DNA from: Steroidobacteraceae bacterium
Lineage (GTDB): Bacteria > Pseudomonadota > Gammaproteobacteria > Steroidobacterales > Steroidobacteraceae
NCBI GenBank assembly: GCA_019187185.1
Contig: JABAQU010000002.1
Coordinates: forward strand, 248,001-312,000
Direction: 5' to 3'
Length of the DNA stretch: 64,000 bases
The notes below the pieces were generated by a model. That model was not told the DNA's origin. It ran no database searches and saw nothing but the letters and a program-made list of their open reading frames with translations. Each line of letters starts with the position of its first letter. Position 1 is the stretch's first letter. The position numbers were made by a program, and so were the translations under genes. Below, in pieces: positions 1 through 8,878 of the stretch.

Positions 1-440
1 ACCGCGGCGGTCGTCGCGGACAGCGAGCCCGACAGCGCCATCAGCGCCGCGCGCGTCGGCGGATCATTGAAGTCGGGATTCGGGGGCGATGTGGGTGCGT
101 GCTGCGTACGATAGAACGGGTTGACGACCAGGACCGCATAGCCCGATCCGGCGAGCCGCCGGCCCATCTGCCTGAACGCGGGGCGCAGGCCGAAGATGTC
201 GGGCCACACGAGGACTCCCGGATGCGTGCCCTTTGCCGGGTGCACGAAGTACGCGTCCGCCGTGCCGTCGGGTGTCTTCACCTCGACTTCGGACTCCGTC
301 AGCCCGGCGGCCGCAGCCAGCGGCGGCAATACCGAGATCATGCCGGCCCCGAGCGTCAATGCGCTGAAGTCTCGCCGCGACAGCTCCTTCGACCTGAGCT
401 GATACGCGACCATGTCGTCGAACGCGTCGTTGTCGCACAT
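1..440 (-). CDS. Tat-exported dienelactone hydrolase-like protein, partial
   Basis: The frame reads leftward from an ATG at 440 and stays open to the window edge, giving about 146 N-terminal residues. A strong GGAGGGG ribosome site sits four bases before the ATG. Residues 21-25 are S-R-R-D-F, followed by a hydrophobic stretch ending in an alanine run, which is a twin-arginine signal. The mature part (VEVKTPDGTADAYFVHP, then GVLVWPDIFGLRPAFRQMG and a GYAVLVVNPFYR strand) matches the start of dienelactone hydrolase alpha/beta folds. The nucleophile region lies outside the window, so activity cannot be judged. It probably acts outside the cytoplasm on a lactone or ester; the substrate is unknown. 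It lies just downstream of the MocR-like gene on the same strand, 73 bases away, with only a short GC hairpin (468-486) between. Confidence 0.8.
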   Translation of the reverse strand, partial: MCDNDAFDDMVAYQLRSKELSRRDFSALTLGAGMISVLPPLAAAAGLTESEVEVKTPDGTADAYFVHPAKGTHPGVLVWPDIFGLRPAFRQMGRRLAGSGYAVLVVNPFYRTQHAPTSPPNPDFNDPPTRAALMALSGSLSATTAA

Positions 441-513
441 GGCACCCCTCCACCCATCGATCGGGAAGCCGGCATGTTGCGCCGGCGGTCGACGCTGCCG
501 CAAGCCGCGCGAG

Positions 514-2325
514 TCACGTGCGCACGATCACCGCGGTGTCGATCAGCAGACCCTCGAGGCTGTACCAGCGAACCTGGTCGCCGTCGACGATCACGTGCAT
601 CGCGAGGCGCTCCCCGTAGGCCCAGTTGTCCCACTGCCGGATCCAGCGGTTGCCCTCGATGCGCCAGACCCCCGTGTCGCGCTCCTCGTCGTGATAGCCC
701 ACGCGTCCCGCGAGCGTGCCGTCGCGGCGCACTTCGAGCGTGCAGGGCTCGCCCCAGACGGTGTTATAGAGGAGTGACTTGCCGCCGAGCGCGCGTCGCA
801 ACGCCGTGCCGCGCAGGGGCGGCGCTGCCTCGTCCTCGAGCCGGCGCGAACCGAGCGCAGGGTCACGCGTGAAGAGACGCGCGAGCCGGTGCACGCCTTC
901 GCGGATCCGCTCCTTCGGCAGGCCCGTGACGCCCATCGCGAGGAGCTGCGGATCGCCCTCGCCGCCCGGCTCGATCAGCACACCCTGCGCCGCGGCCGCG
1001 CGCGCCAGCGCGAGCGCGTTCATCCCGGCCGGGCCGCGCACCCAGTGCGCGCTCGAGCGCGCGTAGACGCCGATCTGCACGAACTTGTGCAGGTAGTGGT
1101 TCAGCGCGTCGCGCAGTTCGGTGCGCCGGGCGAGCAGGATCGCGCCGCTGCGCTTGAGCGCAGCACCATAGTGGCCGAGCGCGAGGAAATGCGACCACGC
1201 GCGCTGCAGGCCGGGTGCAAACCCGGCGCCGATCACGCGCCGCGCGGCACGGACCCGCTCGATGACCGTCGCGTCCGCCTGGATGAACGCCGGCGGCGCG
1301 CCCATCGCCGCGGCCGGCGCCAGCGAGCCGACGAACAGCACCCGGCCCGCGCCATCGATCGATCGCAGCGACGGCAGGTCGCCTGCGGTCTCGCGCAATT
1401 CGATCGGCGGCGTACTCTCGACGATCCACGCATCGGCCGCCTCTGCCGCGGCGAGCCACGCGCGAGCGCGTGCCGCGCTCATCACGTTGCCCTGCTTGAC
1501 GCGCCGCGCGCCGAGCACGATCACGCTGCGCGCCGGCAGCGTCTCCGGGACGACGGGACCTTGCCGGTCGCGCTCGAGCATGAGAGTAGGTGCGCTGCGC
1601 GCGGCGAGCCGCCGGCGCGTGTCGCCATCACCCTCGTCGTCCATCACGAGCGCCGTGCTGCGTTCGAGCAGCGCCTCGGTCGCCAGATAGAGGGCCTGCC
1701 GGTGCGACGGCACGGCCAGCACCTCGTCCGGCCCCGCCTCGATATCCCAGCCGGGCAGCGCCTTGGTACGCAATTCATCGAGCAGCGCCGGGTCGTCGCT
1801 TTCGCCTCCGACCTGCGCGTGACGCATCAGTTCCTGCTTGCCGAACGCATATCGCAAGGCTTCGCGCCATTCGCCGAGCGGCAGCAGGGACGGGTCGACG
1901 CAACCGTCGAGGAAGGGATACGGATACTGGTGCCAGTTGGGCGGCCGGCGAAACTCGTCGTAGTCCGTGTCGCTGGCCGGATCCCGGAGGCGGTGCGGAC
2001 GGCGCGTGGTTGCAGCCACCCGGCCGGAGCCGGCGGCATCGGTCACGAACACGCCGCTGCGCGCGCGGCTCGCGAGGTAGCCGTCGGCGAGCAGCGAGTC
2101 GTAGACGAGCGCCACCGTATTGCGCGAGACCGCGAGGTCCCCGGCGAGCCGGCGCGACGACGGCAGGCGGCTGCCGGGAGGCAGAATGCCGCTTGCCATC
2201 GCATGCACGAGCTTGCGCCGCAGCTGATGCTGCAGCGTAATCCCGCTCGCGGCATCGAGAACGATACCCAGTTCAATTCCTGTTCTCATCGACCCGCCCG
2301 CATCTGGCCCCATCGCTGTCGCCAT
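514..2325 (-). CDS. MocR-like GntR/aminotransferase regulator with degenerate PLP site and extra C-terminal domain
   Basis: This 603-residue protein has a GntR winged helix at about residues 28-95 (LPSSRRLAGDLAVSRNTVALVYDSL) and then a fold-type I aminotransferase-like region (about 130-485), the MocR/PdxR architecture. MocR proteins normally carry a lysine in a G-T/S-x-S-K motif that binds pyridoxal phosphate. The aligned stretch at 332-342 reads VGSLAPAAAMG and has no lysine, so PLP binding is probably lost. Residues about 515-603 form an extra beta-rich, tryptophan-rich domain (GVWRIEGNRW … WDNWAYGERL) not usual in MocR proteins. The gene is divergent from the nitrilase–TonB receptor run and is its obvious candidate regulator. 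A TTGACA hexamer lies upstream on this strand at 2359-2354, without a convincing -10. An internal ATG at 2289 is an alternative start. Confidence 0.8.
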   Translation of the reverse strand: MATAMGPDAGGSMRTGIELGIVLDAASGITLQHQLRRKLVHAMASGILPPGSRLPSSRRLAGDLAVSRNTVALVYDSLLADGYLASRARSGVFVTDAAGSGRVAATTRRPHRLRDPASDTDYDEFRRPPNWHQYPYPFLDGCVDPSLLPLGEWREALRYAFGKQELMRHAQVGGESDDPALLDELRTKALPGWDIEAGPDEVLAVPSHRQALYLATEALLERSTALVMDDEGDGDTRRRLAARSAPTLMLERDRQGPVVPETLPARSVIVLGARRVKQGNVMSAARARAWLAAAEAADAWIVESTPPIELRETAGDLPSLRSIDGAGRVLFVGSLAPAAAMGAPPAFIQADATVIERVRAARRVIGAGFAPGLQRAWSHFLALGHYGAALKRSGAILLARRTELRDALNHYLHKFVQIGVYARSSAHWVRGPAGMNALALARAAAAQGVLIEPGGEGDPQLLAMGVTGLPKERIREGVHRLARLFTRDPALGSRRLEDEAAPPLRGTALRRALGGKSLLYNTVWGEPCTLEVRRDGTLAGRVGYHDEERDTGVWRIEGNRWIRQWDNWAYGERLAMHVIVDGDQVRWYSLEGLLIDTAVIVRT

Positions 2326-2401
2326 TCTGGACCTAACCGTATCCGGCGAGTGCTGTCAACGTCCCTGTCGGCCATCGACGGCAGGAACGCGCGGGGTCGC
2401 A

Positions 2402-3268
2402 TTGAGCCGATTTGCCATTGCCGGGCTGCAGCTCGACCTGCCCCGGGCCGACAATCTCGACCGCTTCGATCGCGAGATCGACTCGGTACGCAAGCGCTTC
2501 CCCTGGGTGCAGATGGTGGTGATCGGCGAGCTCGGCGTGTTCGGCCCCGATCCGGCCCTTGCGCAACCCCTGCCGGGTCCCGCCGAAGAGCGATTCCGCG
2601 CGGCCGCAGCGCGCAACAAGCTGTGGCTCATTCCCGGCTCGCTCTTCGAGCTGCGGGACGGCAAGGTCTACAACACCGCGCCGGTCATCGACCCGGCCGG
2701 GCGCGTCGTGGCGCGCTACCGCAAGATGTTCCCGTTCTTTCCCTATGAGAAGGGCGTGACGCCGGGCAGCGAGTTCGTCGTGTTCGATGTGCCGGGTGTC
2801 GCGCGCTTCGGCGTGTCGATCTGCTACGACATGTGGTTCCCGGAAACGACCCGCACGCTGGCATGGCTCGGCGCCGAGGTGATCCTGCACCCGACGATGA
2901 CGAACACGATCGATCGAGACGTCGAGCTCGCGATCGCGCGCGCGAACGCCGCAATCAACCAGTGCTGGTTCGTCGACATCAATGTCGCGGGCGATCTCGG
3001 TTTCGGCCGCTCCGGCATCTACGGGCCGGGCGGCGAGGTCGTGTACGAAGCCGGCAGCGGCCGCGAAATCCTGACCGCCGACCTCGATATCGGGCACGTG
3101 CGCGCCACGCGCCGGCGCGGCTGGCACGGCCTCACGCAGACGCTCAAGAGTTTCCGTGACAGCAAGGTGCGGTTTCCACCGTACCTCGAAGGTCACAACC
3201 AGTCCGATGCACTGCGCGCGCTCGGTCCGCTCGCGATGCCGGACCTGAACGACGCACCAACCGGATAA
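2402..3268 (+). CDS. Nitrilase-family carbon-nitrogen hydrolase
   Basis: A 288-residue carbon-nitrogen hydrolase. The catalytic triad is visible: Glu43 (VIGELGVF), Lys108 (ARYRKMFPF) and the nucleophile Cys141 (SICYDMWFPE). The sequence is complete at normal family length. The family hydrolyses amides, N-carbamoyl compounds or nitriles; CYDMWFPE is typical of the amidase-like branches, but the substrate cannot be read from sequence. It has no signal peptide, so it is cytoplasmic. The start is a TTG at 2402 because no ATG or GTG precedes it in frame; only a weak G-rich stretch lies upstream. It opens a co-directional run with the TonB receptor 27 bases downstream, and would process a compound imported through that receptor. 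Regulation by the divergent MocR-like protein is inferred. Confidence 0.88.
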   Translation: MSRFAIAGLQLDLPRADNLDRFDREIDSVRKRFPWVQMVVIGELGVFGPDPALAQPLPGPAEERFRAAAARNKLWLIPGSLFELRDGKVYNTAPVIDPAGRVVARYRKMFPFFPYEKGVTPGSEFVVFDVPGVARFGVSICYDMWFPETTRTLAWLGAEVILHPTMTNTIDRDVELAIARANAAINQCWFVDINVAGDLGFGRSGIYGPGGEVVYEAGSGREILTADLDIGHVRATRRRGWHGLTQTLKSFRDSKVRFPPYLEGHNQSDALRALGPLAMPDLNDAPTG

Positions 3269-3295
3269 CCGAAAAGCAGCAGGGGAGCAGCGCCC

Positions 3296-5677
3296 ATGTC
3301 GATGTCCAGAACAGGTCCCGTAGCCCGTCGCTCGCCGGTCGCCGCGGCCGTGGCCGCCGTGCTCGCAGGCGTGCCCGCCGCGCAACTGCGCGCGCAGGAA
3401 GCCGCCGCACAAGGAGGATCGGCGCCCCTCGAGGAGATCATCGTCACGGCAACGAGGCGCGCCGAATCGACGATCGACGTGCCGTACAACATTACGGCAG
3501 TCACCGGTGCGACTCTCGAAGGCCGGCAGATCGTCGACAACGCGGACCTGATGCGCACCGTGCCTGGAGTCGCGATCGTCGATCGCGGCTACCGCAACTC
3601 CGGCGTGATCAACGGCATCATGATCCGCGGCGTGAACTCGGACGGCTCGGCTTACGGCGACTACCAGCTCTCGACCGTGCCGACGGTGTCGACCTATCTC
3701 AACGAGACACCGGTTTACGCGAACTTCCTGCTGAAGGACATCGAACGGGTCGAGGTGCTGCGCGGTCCGCAGGGCACCCTCTACGGCTCGGGCTCGCTCG
3801 GCGGCACGGTGCGCTACATCGCGCGTGCCCCGCAGCTCGGCCAGTTCGCCGGCAGCCTCTCCGGCACCGCCTCGAAGGTGAACGGTTCGGACGATGTCGG
3901 ATACGGCATCGACGGCGTCGTCAACATTCCGTTCGGCGAAACCGCCGCACTGCGCATCACCGGCTCGCGGCTCGACTACCCGGGTCTCACGGATTACGTG
4001 AACCTGTACCGGCTCGATGCCGACGGCATTCCGGTCGCACCGAGCGGCGTACTGAGCGACGACGCCGAGTATTACGTGAAGAAGGACGCGGACACGGTCG
4101 AGATCTGGTACGGGCGCGCTGCGCTCGCGTGGCACCCGACCGACACGATCGACCTCACGCTGTCGTACACGGCGCAGAGCGACGAGATCGGCGGGCGCAG
4201 GCAGGAGACCGTCGGCTTCGACGGCTACGGCCGCCGCTATCGCGCGTACGAGAACGGCTCGATCCAGCTCGAACCCTCCTCGCGCGACGTCGAGGTCGCG
4301 GCGCTCGAGGCGAACATCGACTTCGGCTTCGCGACGCTCACGTCGAGCTCCTCGTACTACGATCACACCGGCGACAGCGTGAGCGAGAACACGGGCTTCT
4401 ACGCGCAAGCCGGCTTCCTCTCCTTCTACTACAACTATCCGCGACCGATGGCTTCCGCAGTGCGCACCTACAAGGACAGCGCGTTCGTGCAGGAGCTGCG
4501 TCTCGTCTCGAACGGCGAGGGCCGCGCGGACTGGACCGTCGGCGCGTTCTACCGCGACCAGGATCTCGGGCAGACTCAGCAGAGCTTCCTGCGCGGATTC
4601 AAGCGCTGGTGGGATGCCCTCACCGGACTGCCGCAGCTCGTCACCGGCGACAAGGACTTCGACTATTCCCGCAAGGAGTCGTTCGAGGACCGCGCACTCT
4701 TCGGCGAGCTCACCTGGAAGTTCACCGATCGGCTGAACGTGACCGGCGGCTTCCGTTACTACGACTACGACTTCACGAACCGCTCGTTCATGGACCTGCC
4801 GCTCTATGCGGGAGTCTTCCCGCCGACGAACTCGCGCTTCGACACGAGCGACGACGGCGTGCTGTGGAAGGGCAATGTTTCGTACAAGTTCGCGCCGAAT
4901 CACCTCGCCTATGTCACGGTGTCCGAAGGCTATCGCCGCGGTGGCTCGAACGCGATCCCGACGAGCGGCACCTTCGCCGAGAACCCGGGCTTCCTGCGCT
5001 TCGGTCCGGATTCCGTCACGAACTACGAAGTCGGCATCAAGGGAACCAGCCAGCGCTTCCGCTACTCCACGGCATTTTTCGTCGTCGACTGGAAGGACGT
5101 GCAGATCAACACCTCGACGCCGATCTGGGGCTTCTTCGCCGCCGTGAACGGCGGCAAGGCGAGCACCAAGGGACTCGAGTTCGAGCTCGACGGTCGCGTG
5201 ACCGACCGGCTCGGCATCAACCTCGGCTACACCTATGTCGACGCGAAGCTCGACGAGGATGCGCTCAGCCCGACGGGCTTCGTGCTGGCAACGGCAGGCA
5301 ACAAGCTGCCGGGCACGCCCGAACACACCGTGCAGGCGGGTCTCGCCTACACGGTGCCGGTCGGCAGCAACCGCTCGTGGGTGAGCCGCGTGAACGGCTA
5401 CTATCAGTCTTCGACCGAGAACTCGATCAGCACGACCTCGTCGAACAGTGCACGGCTCGGCGGCTTCCAGCTGTGGAACCTCTCGACGACACTGGCGAGC
5501 GAGCAGTGGGAAGCGACGCTGTGGGCCAAGAACATTTTCGACGACGCCGGCGTCACCGGGCTCTTCACGGAGGCCTACATGGGCACCCTGCCGTCCGAGG
5601 GCTACTACGGCAACGGCTCGAAGCGCTTCATATCGCTGCCGCGCACCGTGGGCGTCACCGTGACCTGGCGCTTCTGA
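3296..5677 (+). CDS. TonB-dependent receptor
   Basis: A 793-residue outer-membrane receptor. It has a long signal peptide (alanine/valine-rich core, ending near A-Q-L-R-A-Q-E), a plug domain opening with the TonB-box-like EEIIVTATRR and DVPYNITAVTGATL, the plug signature RVEVLRGPQGTLYGSGSLGGTVRY, and a beta-barrel ending in VTVTWRF with the terminal phenylalanine needed for BAM insertion. It imports a substrate across the outer membrane using TonB energy. The plug resembles the large IroN/CirA-like class of Xanthomonad and Sphingomonad receptors rather than a characterised siderophore receptor. GGGGAG about 10 bases upstream supports the ATG at 3296; a second ATG lies two codons in. A sulfotransferase, a serine hydrolase and an MFS transporter follow closely, so it likely serves that locus. 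Confidence 0.93.
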   Translation: MSMSRTGPVARRSPVAAAVAAVLAGVPAAQLRAQEAAAQGGSAPLEEIIVTATRRAESTIDVPYNITAVTGATLEGRQIVDNADLMRTVPGVAIVDRGYRNSGVINGIMIRGVNSDGSAYGDYQLSTVPTVSTYLNETPVYANFLLKDIERVEVLRGPQGTLYGSGSLGGTVRYIARAPQLGQFAGSLSGTASKVNGSDDVGYGIDGVVNIPFGETAALRITGSRLDYPGLTDYVNLYRLDADGIPVAPSGVLSDDAEYYVKKDADTVEIWYGRAALAWHPTDTIDLTLSYTAQSDEIGGRRQETVGFDGYGRRYRAYENGSIQLEPSSRDVEVAALEANIDFGFATLTSSSSYYDHTGDSVSENTGFYAQAGFLSFYYNYPRPMASAVRTYKDSAFVQELRLVSNGEGRADWTVGAFYRDQDLGQTQQSFLRGFKRWWDALTGLPQLVTGDKDFDYSRKESFEDRALFGELTWKFTDRLNVTGGFRYYDYDFTNRSFMDLPLYAGVFPPTNSRFDTSDDGVLWKGNVSYKFAPNHLAYVTVSEGYRRGGSNAIPTSGTFAENPGFLRFGPDSVTNYEVGIKGTSQRFRYSTAFFVVDWKDVQINTSTPIWGFFAAVNGGKASTKGLEFELDGRVTDRLGINLGYTYVDAKLDEDALSPTGFVLATAGNKLPGTPEHTVQAGLAYTVPVGSNRSWVSRVNGYYQSSTENSISTTSSNSARLGGFQLWNLSTTLASEQWEATLWAKNIFDDAGVTGLFTEAYMGTLPSEGYYGNGSKRFISLPRTVGVTVTWRF

Positions 5678-5687
5678 AGGCGCCCGG

Positions 5688-7070
5688 GTGGGCGTCGCCT
5701 TGAAGCGAGAGGGCGACGCCCGCCTGCGAGCGGTCGAACACGCGCTGCGCACGGGTGACACGCGGGAGGCTCTGGCCGCGCTCGCCGCGCTGGAGCGCAC
5801 AGCGGGCCGCGATCCCGTGCTCCTGCAGCGCATCGCCGAGGCTTATACGCATTGTGCGCGACACGACGATGCCTGGCGCTGCCTCGTGCGCGCGGTGCAG
5901 CTCGCACCGTCCGATCCGCACGCGATCTACAATCTCGCGGCCGCGGAGATCGCCGTCGGCCGCCTCACCGACGCCGAAGCCCATCTCGATCGCGTGATCG
6001 CGCTCGAGCCGCAGGATGCGGATGCGTGGTACAACCGCGCGACCCTGCGCCGCCAGACGCCCGACCGCAACCACATCACCGCACTCGAGGCGATGGTGAC
6101 CCGCGCCGGTCCGCGCGGCGAGGTCGCGCTCTCGTATGCGCTCGCGAAGGAGCTGGAAGACCTCGGTGAGTGGCAGCGATCCTTCGCATGGCTCGCGCGC
6201 GGCGCACGGGCGCGGCGCGCGCAGCTGAGCTACCGCGTCGACGCAGATGTCGCCGCCATCGACGCGATCATCGCGACCTTCGAGGGGCCGGTCCTCGCGC
6301 CGGCATCGAGATCACACGCGGCAGCGCCCGGCCCGATCTTCGTGGTCGGCCTGCCGCGCAGCGGCACGACCCTCGTCGACCGGATCCTCGCCTCCCACCC
6401 GGCCGTGGAAAGCTTCGGCGAACTCAACGACCTGCCGCTCGCGGTCATGCACGCCGCGGGGCCTGCGAAGGACAGGCACGCGCTCATTGCGCAATCGGCC
6501 CGCTGCGATCATGCGGCGCTCGGCCGCGACTATCTGCGCCGCGTCGCGGGCCATGGCGGCACCAAGCCCTTTTTCGTCGACAAGACGCCGCTCAATTTCC
6601 TCTACCTCGGATTGATTGCCCTCGCGCTGCCGACCGCGCGCATCGTGCACGTGCGGCGCAATCCGCTCGACAACGGCCATGCGATGTACAAGACGCTCTT
6701 TCGCATGGGCTACCCGTTCTCGTACGACCTCGGCGACCTCGCGCAATACATCATCGCCTCCTCGCGGCTGATGGCGCACTGGCGGCGCGTGCTCCCCGGC
6801 CGCTTCCTGGACATCGACTACGAAGCGCTGGTCGCGGCACAGGAGGCATCGACGCGCGCCCTGCTCGCGCATTGCGGCCTCGACTTCGATCGCGCCTGCC
6901 TCGACTTTCATCGCAATCCCGCGGCCACTGCAACGGCGAGCGCGGCGCAGGTGCGCGAGCCCCTGCACGCCCGCTCGGTCGGCATCGCGCGCCACTACGC
7001 GGCGGAACTCGAGCCCCTGCGCGCGGCGCTCACCGCCGCAGGCCTCCTGTCGTCCACGGGTCACGCGTGA
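5688..7070 (+). CDS. TPR-repeat sulfotransferase
   Basis: A 460-residue two-part protein. Residues about 10-200 are tetratricopeptide-like helices (for example DPHAIYNLAAAEIAVGRLTDAEAHL and DADAWYNRATL). Residues about 215-455 are a sulfotransferase domain with the 5'-phosphosulfate loop GLPRSGTTLVDRIL starting at 221 and the 3'-phosphate region RIVHVRRNPLDNGHAMYK. Family members transfer sulfate from PAPS. No signal peptide is present, so it is cytoplasmic. The GTG start lies 10 bases after the receptor stop, and its stop overlaps the next gene by four bases. TPR-sulfotransferases beside TonB receptors recur in Xanthomonads and Sphingomonads, but the acceptor is generally unknown. Whether it modifies the imported compound or a cell product is open. 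Confidence 0.88.
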   Translation: MGVALKREGDARLRAVEHALRTGDTREALAALAALERTAGRDPVLLQRIAEAYTHCARHDDAWRCLVRAVQLAPSDPHAIYNLAAAEIAVGRLTDAEAHLDRVIALEPQDADAWYNRATLRRQTPDRNHITALEAMVTRAGPRGEVALSYALAKELEDLGEWQRSFAWLARGARARRAQLSYRVDADVAAIDAIIATFEGPVLAPASRSHAAAPGPIFVVGLPRSGTTLVDRILASHPAVESFGELNDLPLAVMHAAGPAKDRHALIAQSARCDHAALGRDYLRRVAGHGGTKPFFVDKTPLNFLYLGLIALALPTARIVHVRRNPLDNGHAMYKTLFRMGYPFSYDLGDLAQYIIASSRLMAHWRRVLPGRFLDIDYEALVAAQEASTRALLAHCGLDFDRACLDFHRNPAATATASAAQVREPLHARSVGIARHYAAELEPLRAALTAAGLLSSTGHA

Positions 7071-8878
7071 CGAAGACAGCTTTCACGGCCGCGCTCGCCA
7101 TTCTCGCCTGCGTCGTGGCGGCACACGCGGCTGCCGCGAGCGACCCGGCGCCGGGTGCGAGTGCACCGCATGCGGCGCGCACGCTCTCGCGTGAGCGGCT
7201 CATGACCGACGGCCGGCTCTCCGAGCCGGTCGCGATGGCCGAGTTCGCGCCACCGGCGACCGCGGCGCCGCCCCGGCACGCCTTCAACGGTCGCCTCGTC
7301 CTGTCGCGCACCGCGCAGCGCGGCGACATGCGCGTGCTGCGCGACGCCTACCGCACGACGATCGACACGCCCGACATCGTGAAACACCTGCCGGCGTTCG
7401 ACTTCGAGTTCGTCACGAGCGGCGACACGCTCATTCCGGTCGCGCGCGGTCCGCAGCGCAGCCGCCACCCGCTCTGGGAGTACGTGCTCGAGCCGGGCCG
7501 GCTGTGGTCCGAAGTCGCCGACGACGGGATGACCCGCGCCGCCGTGCCGTTCGCGCTGATGGAGCGCAACGCCAACTGCGTGCACAACGGCGTGCTGACC
7601 TTCCTGTTCGACGACACCGGCCGCACGTCGAACGCCGTCTACGAGATCGCGAGCGAGACCTGCCCGTATCTCGAGATCGACCTGTGGGGCGTCCTCGCAG
7701 CGCGCTATCGCCCGCAAAGCGTGGCCGCCCGCGACGCCGTCGTCGCCCGGTATGCGCGCGAGGTCACGGCGCGTCTGCCGACGCGGCCGATCAGCGCGCT
7801 GGCACACGACTTCCCGGGTGCACGCCCCGAACGCTTCGCAAACGGCGCCGAAGTCAGGGCGGCCGATCTCAGCGCGTTCGGCTTCGTGATCGACGGCATC
7901 CACTACACCGGCGGCTGCGACACGCGCCACGGACCCTATCCGTACTGCGACGTGCTCGACATGCCGTCGTACTCGCTCGCCAAGAGCCTCGTCGCGGGAC
8001 TCGGGACGATGCACCTCTCGCGGCGCTTCCCGCAGCTGCTCGCGGAACACATTGCGGACTACGTCCCGGACTGCCGCGACGCCGGGCACTGGCAGGATGT
8101 CACCTTCGGCAACACGCTCGACATGGCGACGGGCCACTACGACTCGCCCGTCTACGACGAGGACGAGAAGTCGCCGGCGATGCTGCAGTTCTTCATCGCC
8201 GAGGATCATGCTGCGAAGATCCGTTTCGCATGTCGTCACTTTCCGCGGCGCGCACCGCCCGGCACGCGCTGGGTCTATCACACGATCGACACCTACATCC
8301 TCGGCACCGCGCTCTCGGCCTTCTGGCGGCGCCACCAGGGCAGGGACGCGAATTTCTATCGTGACGTCCTCGTCCGTGGGCTATGGGAACCGCTGTCGCT
8401 GAGCCCGGTGCTCGCGACATCGCGACGTACGCGCGATCTTGCCGCGCAACCGTTCACGGGCTACGGGCTGCTGCTGCATCGGGACGACATCGCACGCCTG
8501 GGTGCCCTGCTCGTCTCGCCCGAACCGCGCATCGACGGCACGCCGCTCTTCGACGCGGCGCAGTTTGCGCGCGCGATGCAACGCAATCCGCTCGACCGGG
8601 GCCTGACGGCCATCGACGCACGCTTCCGCTATGCCAACGGCTTCTGGGCGCACGACGTGAGCCCCTACATCGGCTGTGCGCAGCCGACATGGGTGCCGTA
8701 CATGGCAGGCTTCGGCGGCATCACGGTACTCCTGATACCGAACGGCACGGTGTATTACTACGTGAGCGACGGTGGCGCGTTCCAGTGGCGACTCGCGGCC
8801 GAAGAGGCCCATCGCATCCGGCCCTATTGCAGCGACGGCGCCGTGCCGGCGCGCGCAGGTGCGGGGGCAGGCCGATGA
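7067..8878 (+). CDS. Exported beta-lactamase-family serine hydrolase
   Basis: The GTG at 7067 overlaps the sulfotransferase stop (GTGA) and begins a good Sec signal (TKTAFTAALAILACVVAAHAA). The 603-residue product has about 270 residues of unassigned N-terminal sequence followed by a serine beta-lactamase/transpeptidase-like domain. The candidate S-x-x-K motif is S303-L-A-K306 in MPSYSLAKSLVAGLG, and YHTIDTYILG near 400 could supply the tyrosine motif. Such proteins (beta-lactamase-related hydrolases, class C type) cleave esters or peptides in the periplasm. Residues 160-205 contain two cysteines (NANCVHNG, SETCPYLE), possibly a disulfide. The location between receptor, sulfotransferase and exporter suggests action on the transported compound. 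A true beta-lactamase role is unlikely given the large extra domain. Confidence 0.82.
   Translation: MTKTAFTAALAILACVVAAHAAAASDPAPGASAPHAARTLSRERLMTDGRLSEPVAMAEFAPPATAAPPRHAFNGRLVLSRTAQRGDMRVLRDAYRTTIDTPDIVKHLPAFDFEFVTSGDTLIPVARGPQRSRHPLWEYVLEPGRLWSEVADDGMTRAAVPFALMERNANCVHNGVLTFLFDDTGRTSNAVYEIASETCPYLEIDLWGVLAARYRPQSVAARDAVVARYAREVTARLPTRPISALAHDFPGARPERFANGAEVRAADLSAFGFVIDGIHYTGGCDTRHGPYPYCDVLDMPSYSLAKSLVAGLGTMHLSRRFPQLLAEHIADYVPDCRDAGHWQDVTFGNTLDMATGHYDSPVYDEDEKSPAMLQFFIAEDHAAKIRFACRHFPRRAPPGTRWVYHTIDTYILGTALSAFWRRHQGRDANFYRDVLVRGLWEPLSLSPVLATSRRTRDLAAQPFTGYGLLLHRDDIARLGALLVSPEPRIDGTPLFDAAQFARAMQRNPLDRGLTAIDARFRYANGFWAHDVSPYIGCAQPTWVPYMAGFGGITVLLIPNGTVYYYVSDGGAFQWRLAAEEAHRIRPYCSDGAVPARAGAGAGR

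Noticed and set aside
468..486. GCCGGC…GCCGGC hairpin as a terminator for the MocR-like gene
   Set aside because: Only a 6-bp stem, and no T-run on either side.
2354..2359. TTGACA as a complete promoter for the MocR-like gene
   Set aside because: No acceptable -10 is found at 16-18 bases, so only the hexamer is noted.
2333..5833. A 1166-codon open frame antisense to the TonB receptor
   Set aside because: Stop codons are rare in all frames of this GC-rich DNA. The translation is Arg/Glu/Val-rich with no domain, while the plus strand encodes a clear receptor.
8000..8878. Serine hydrolase as an antibiotic beta-lactamase
   Set aside because: It has a large extra N-terminal domain, only a S-x-x-K candidate with no clear K-T-G box, and sits in a transport locus.
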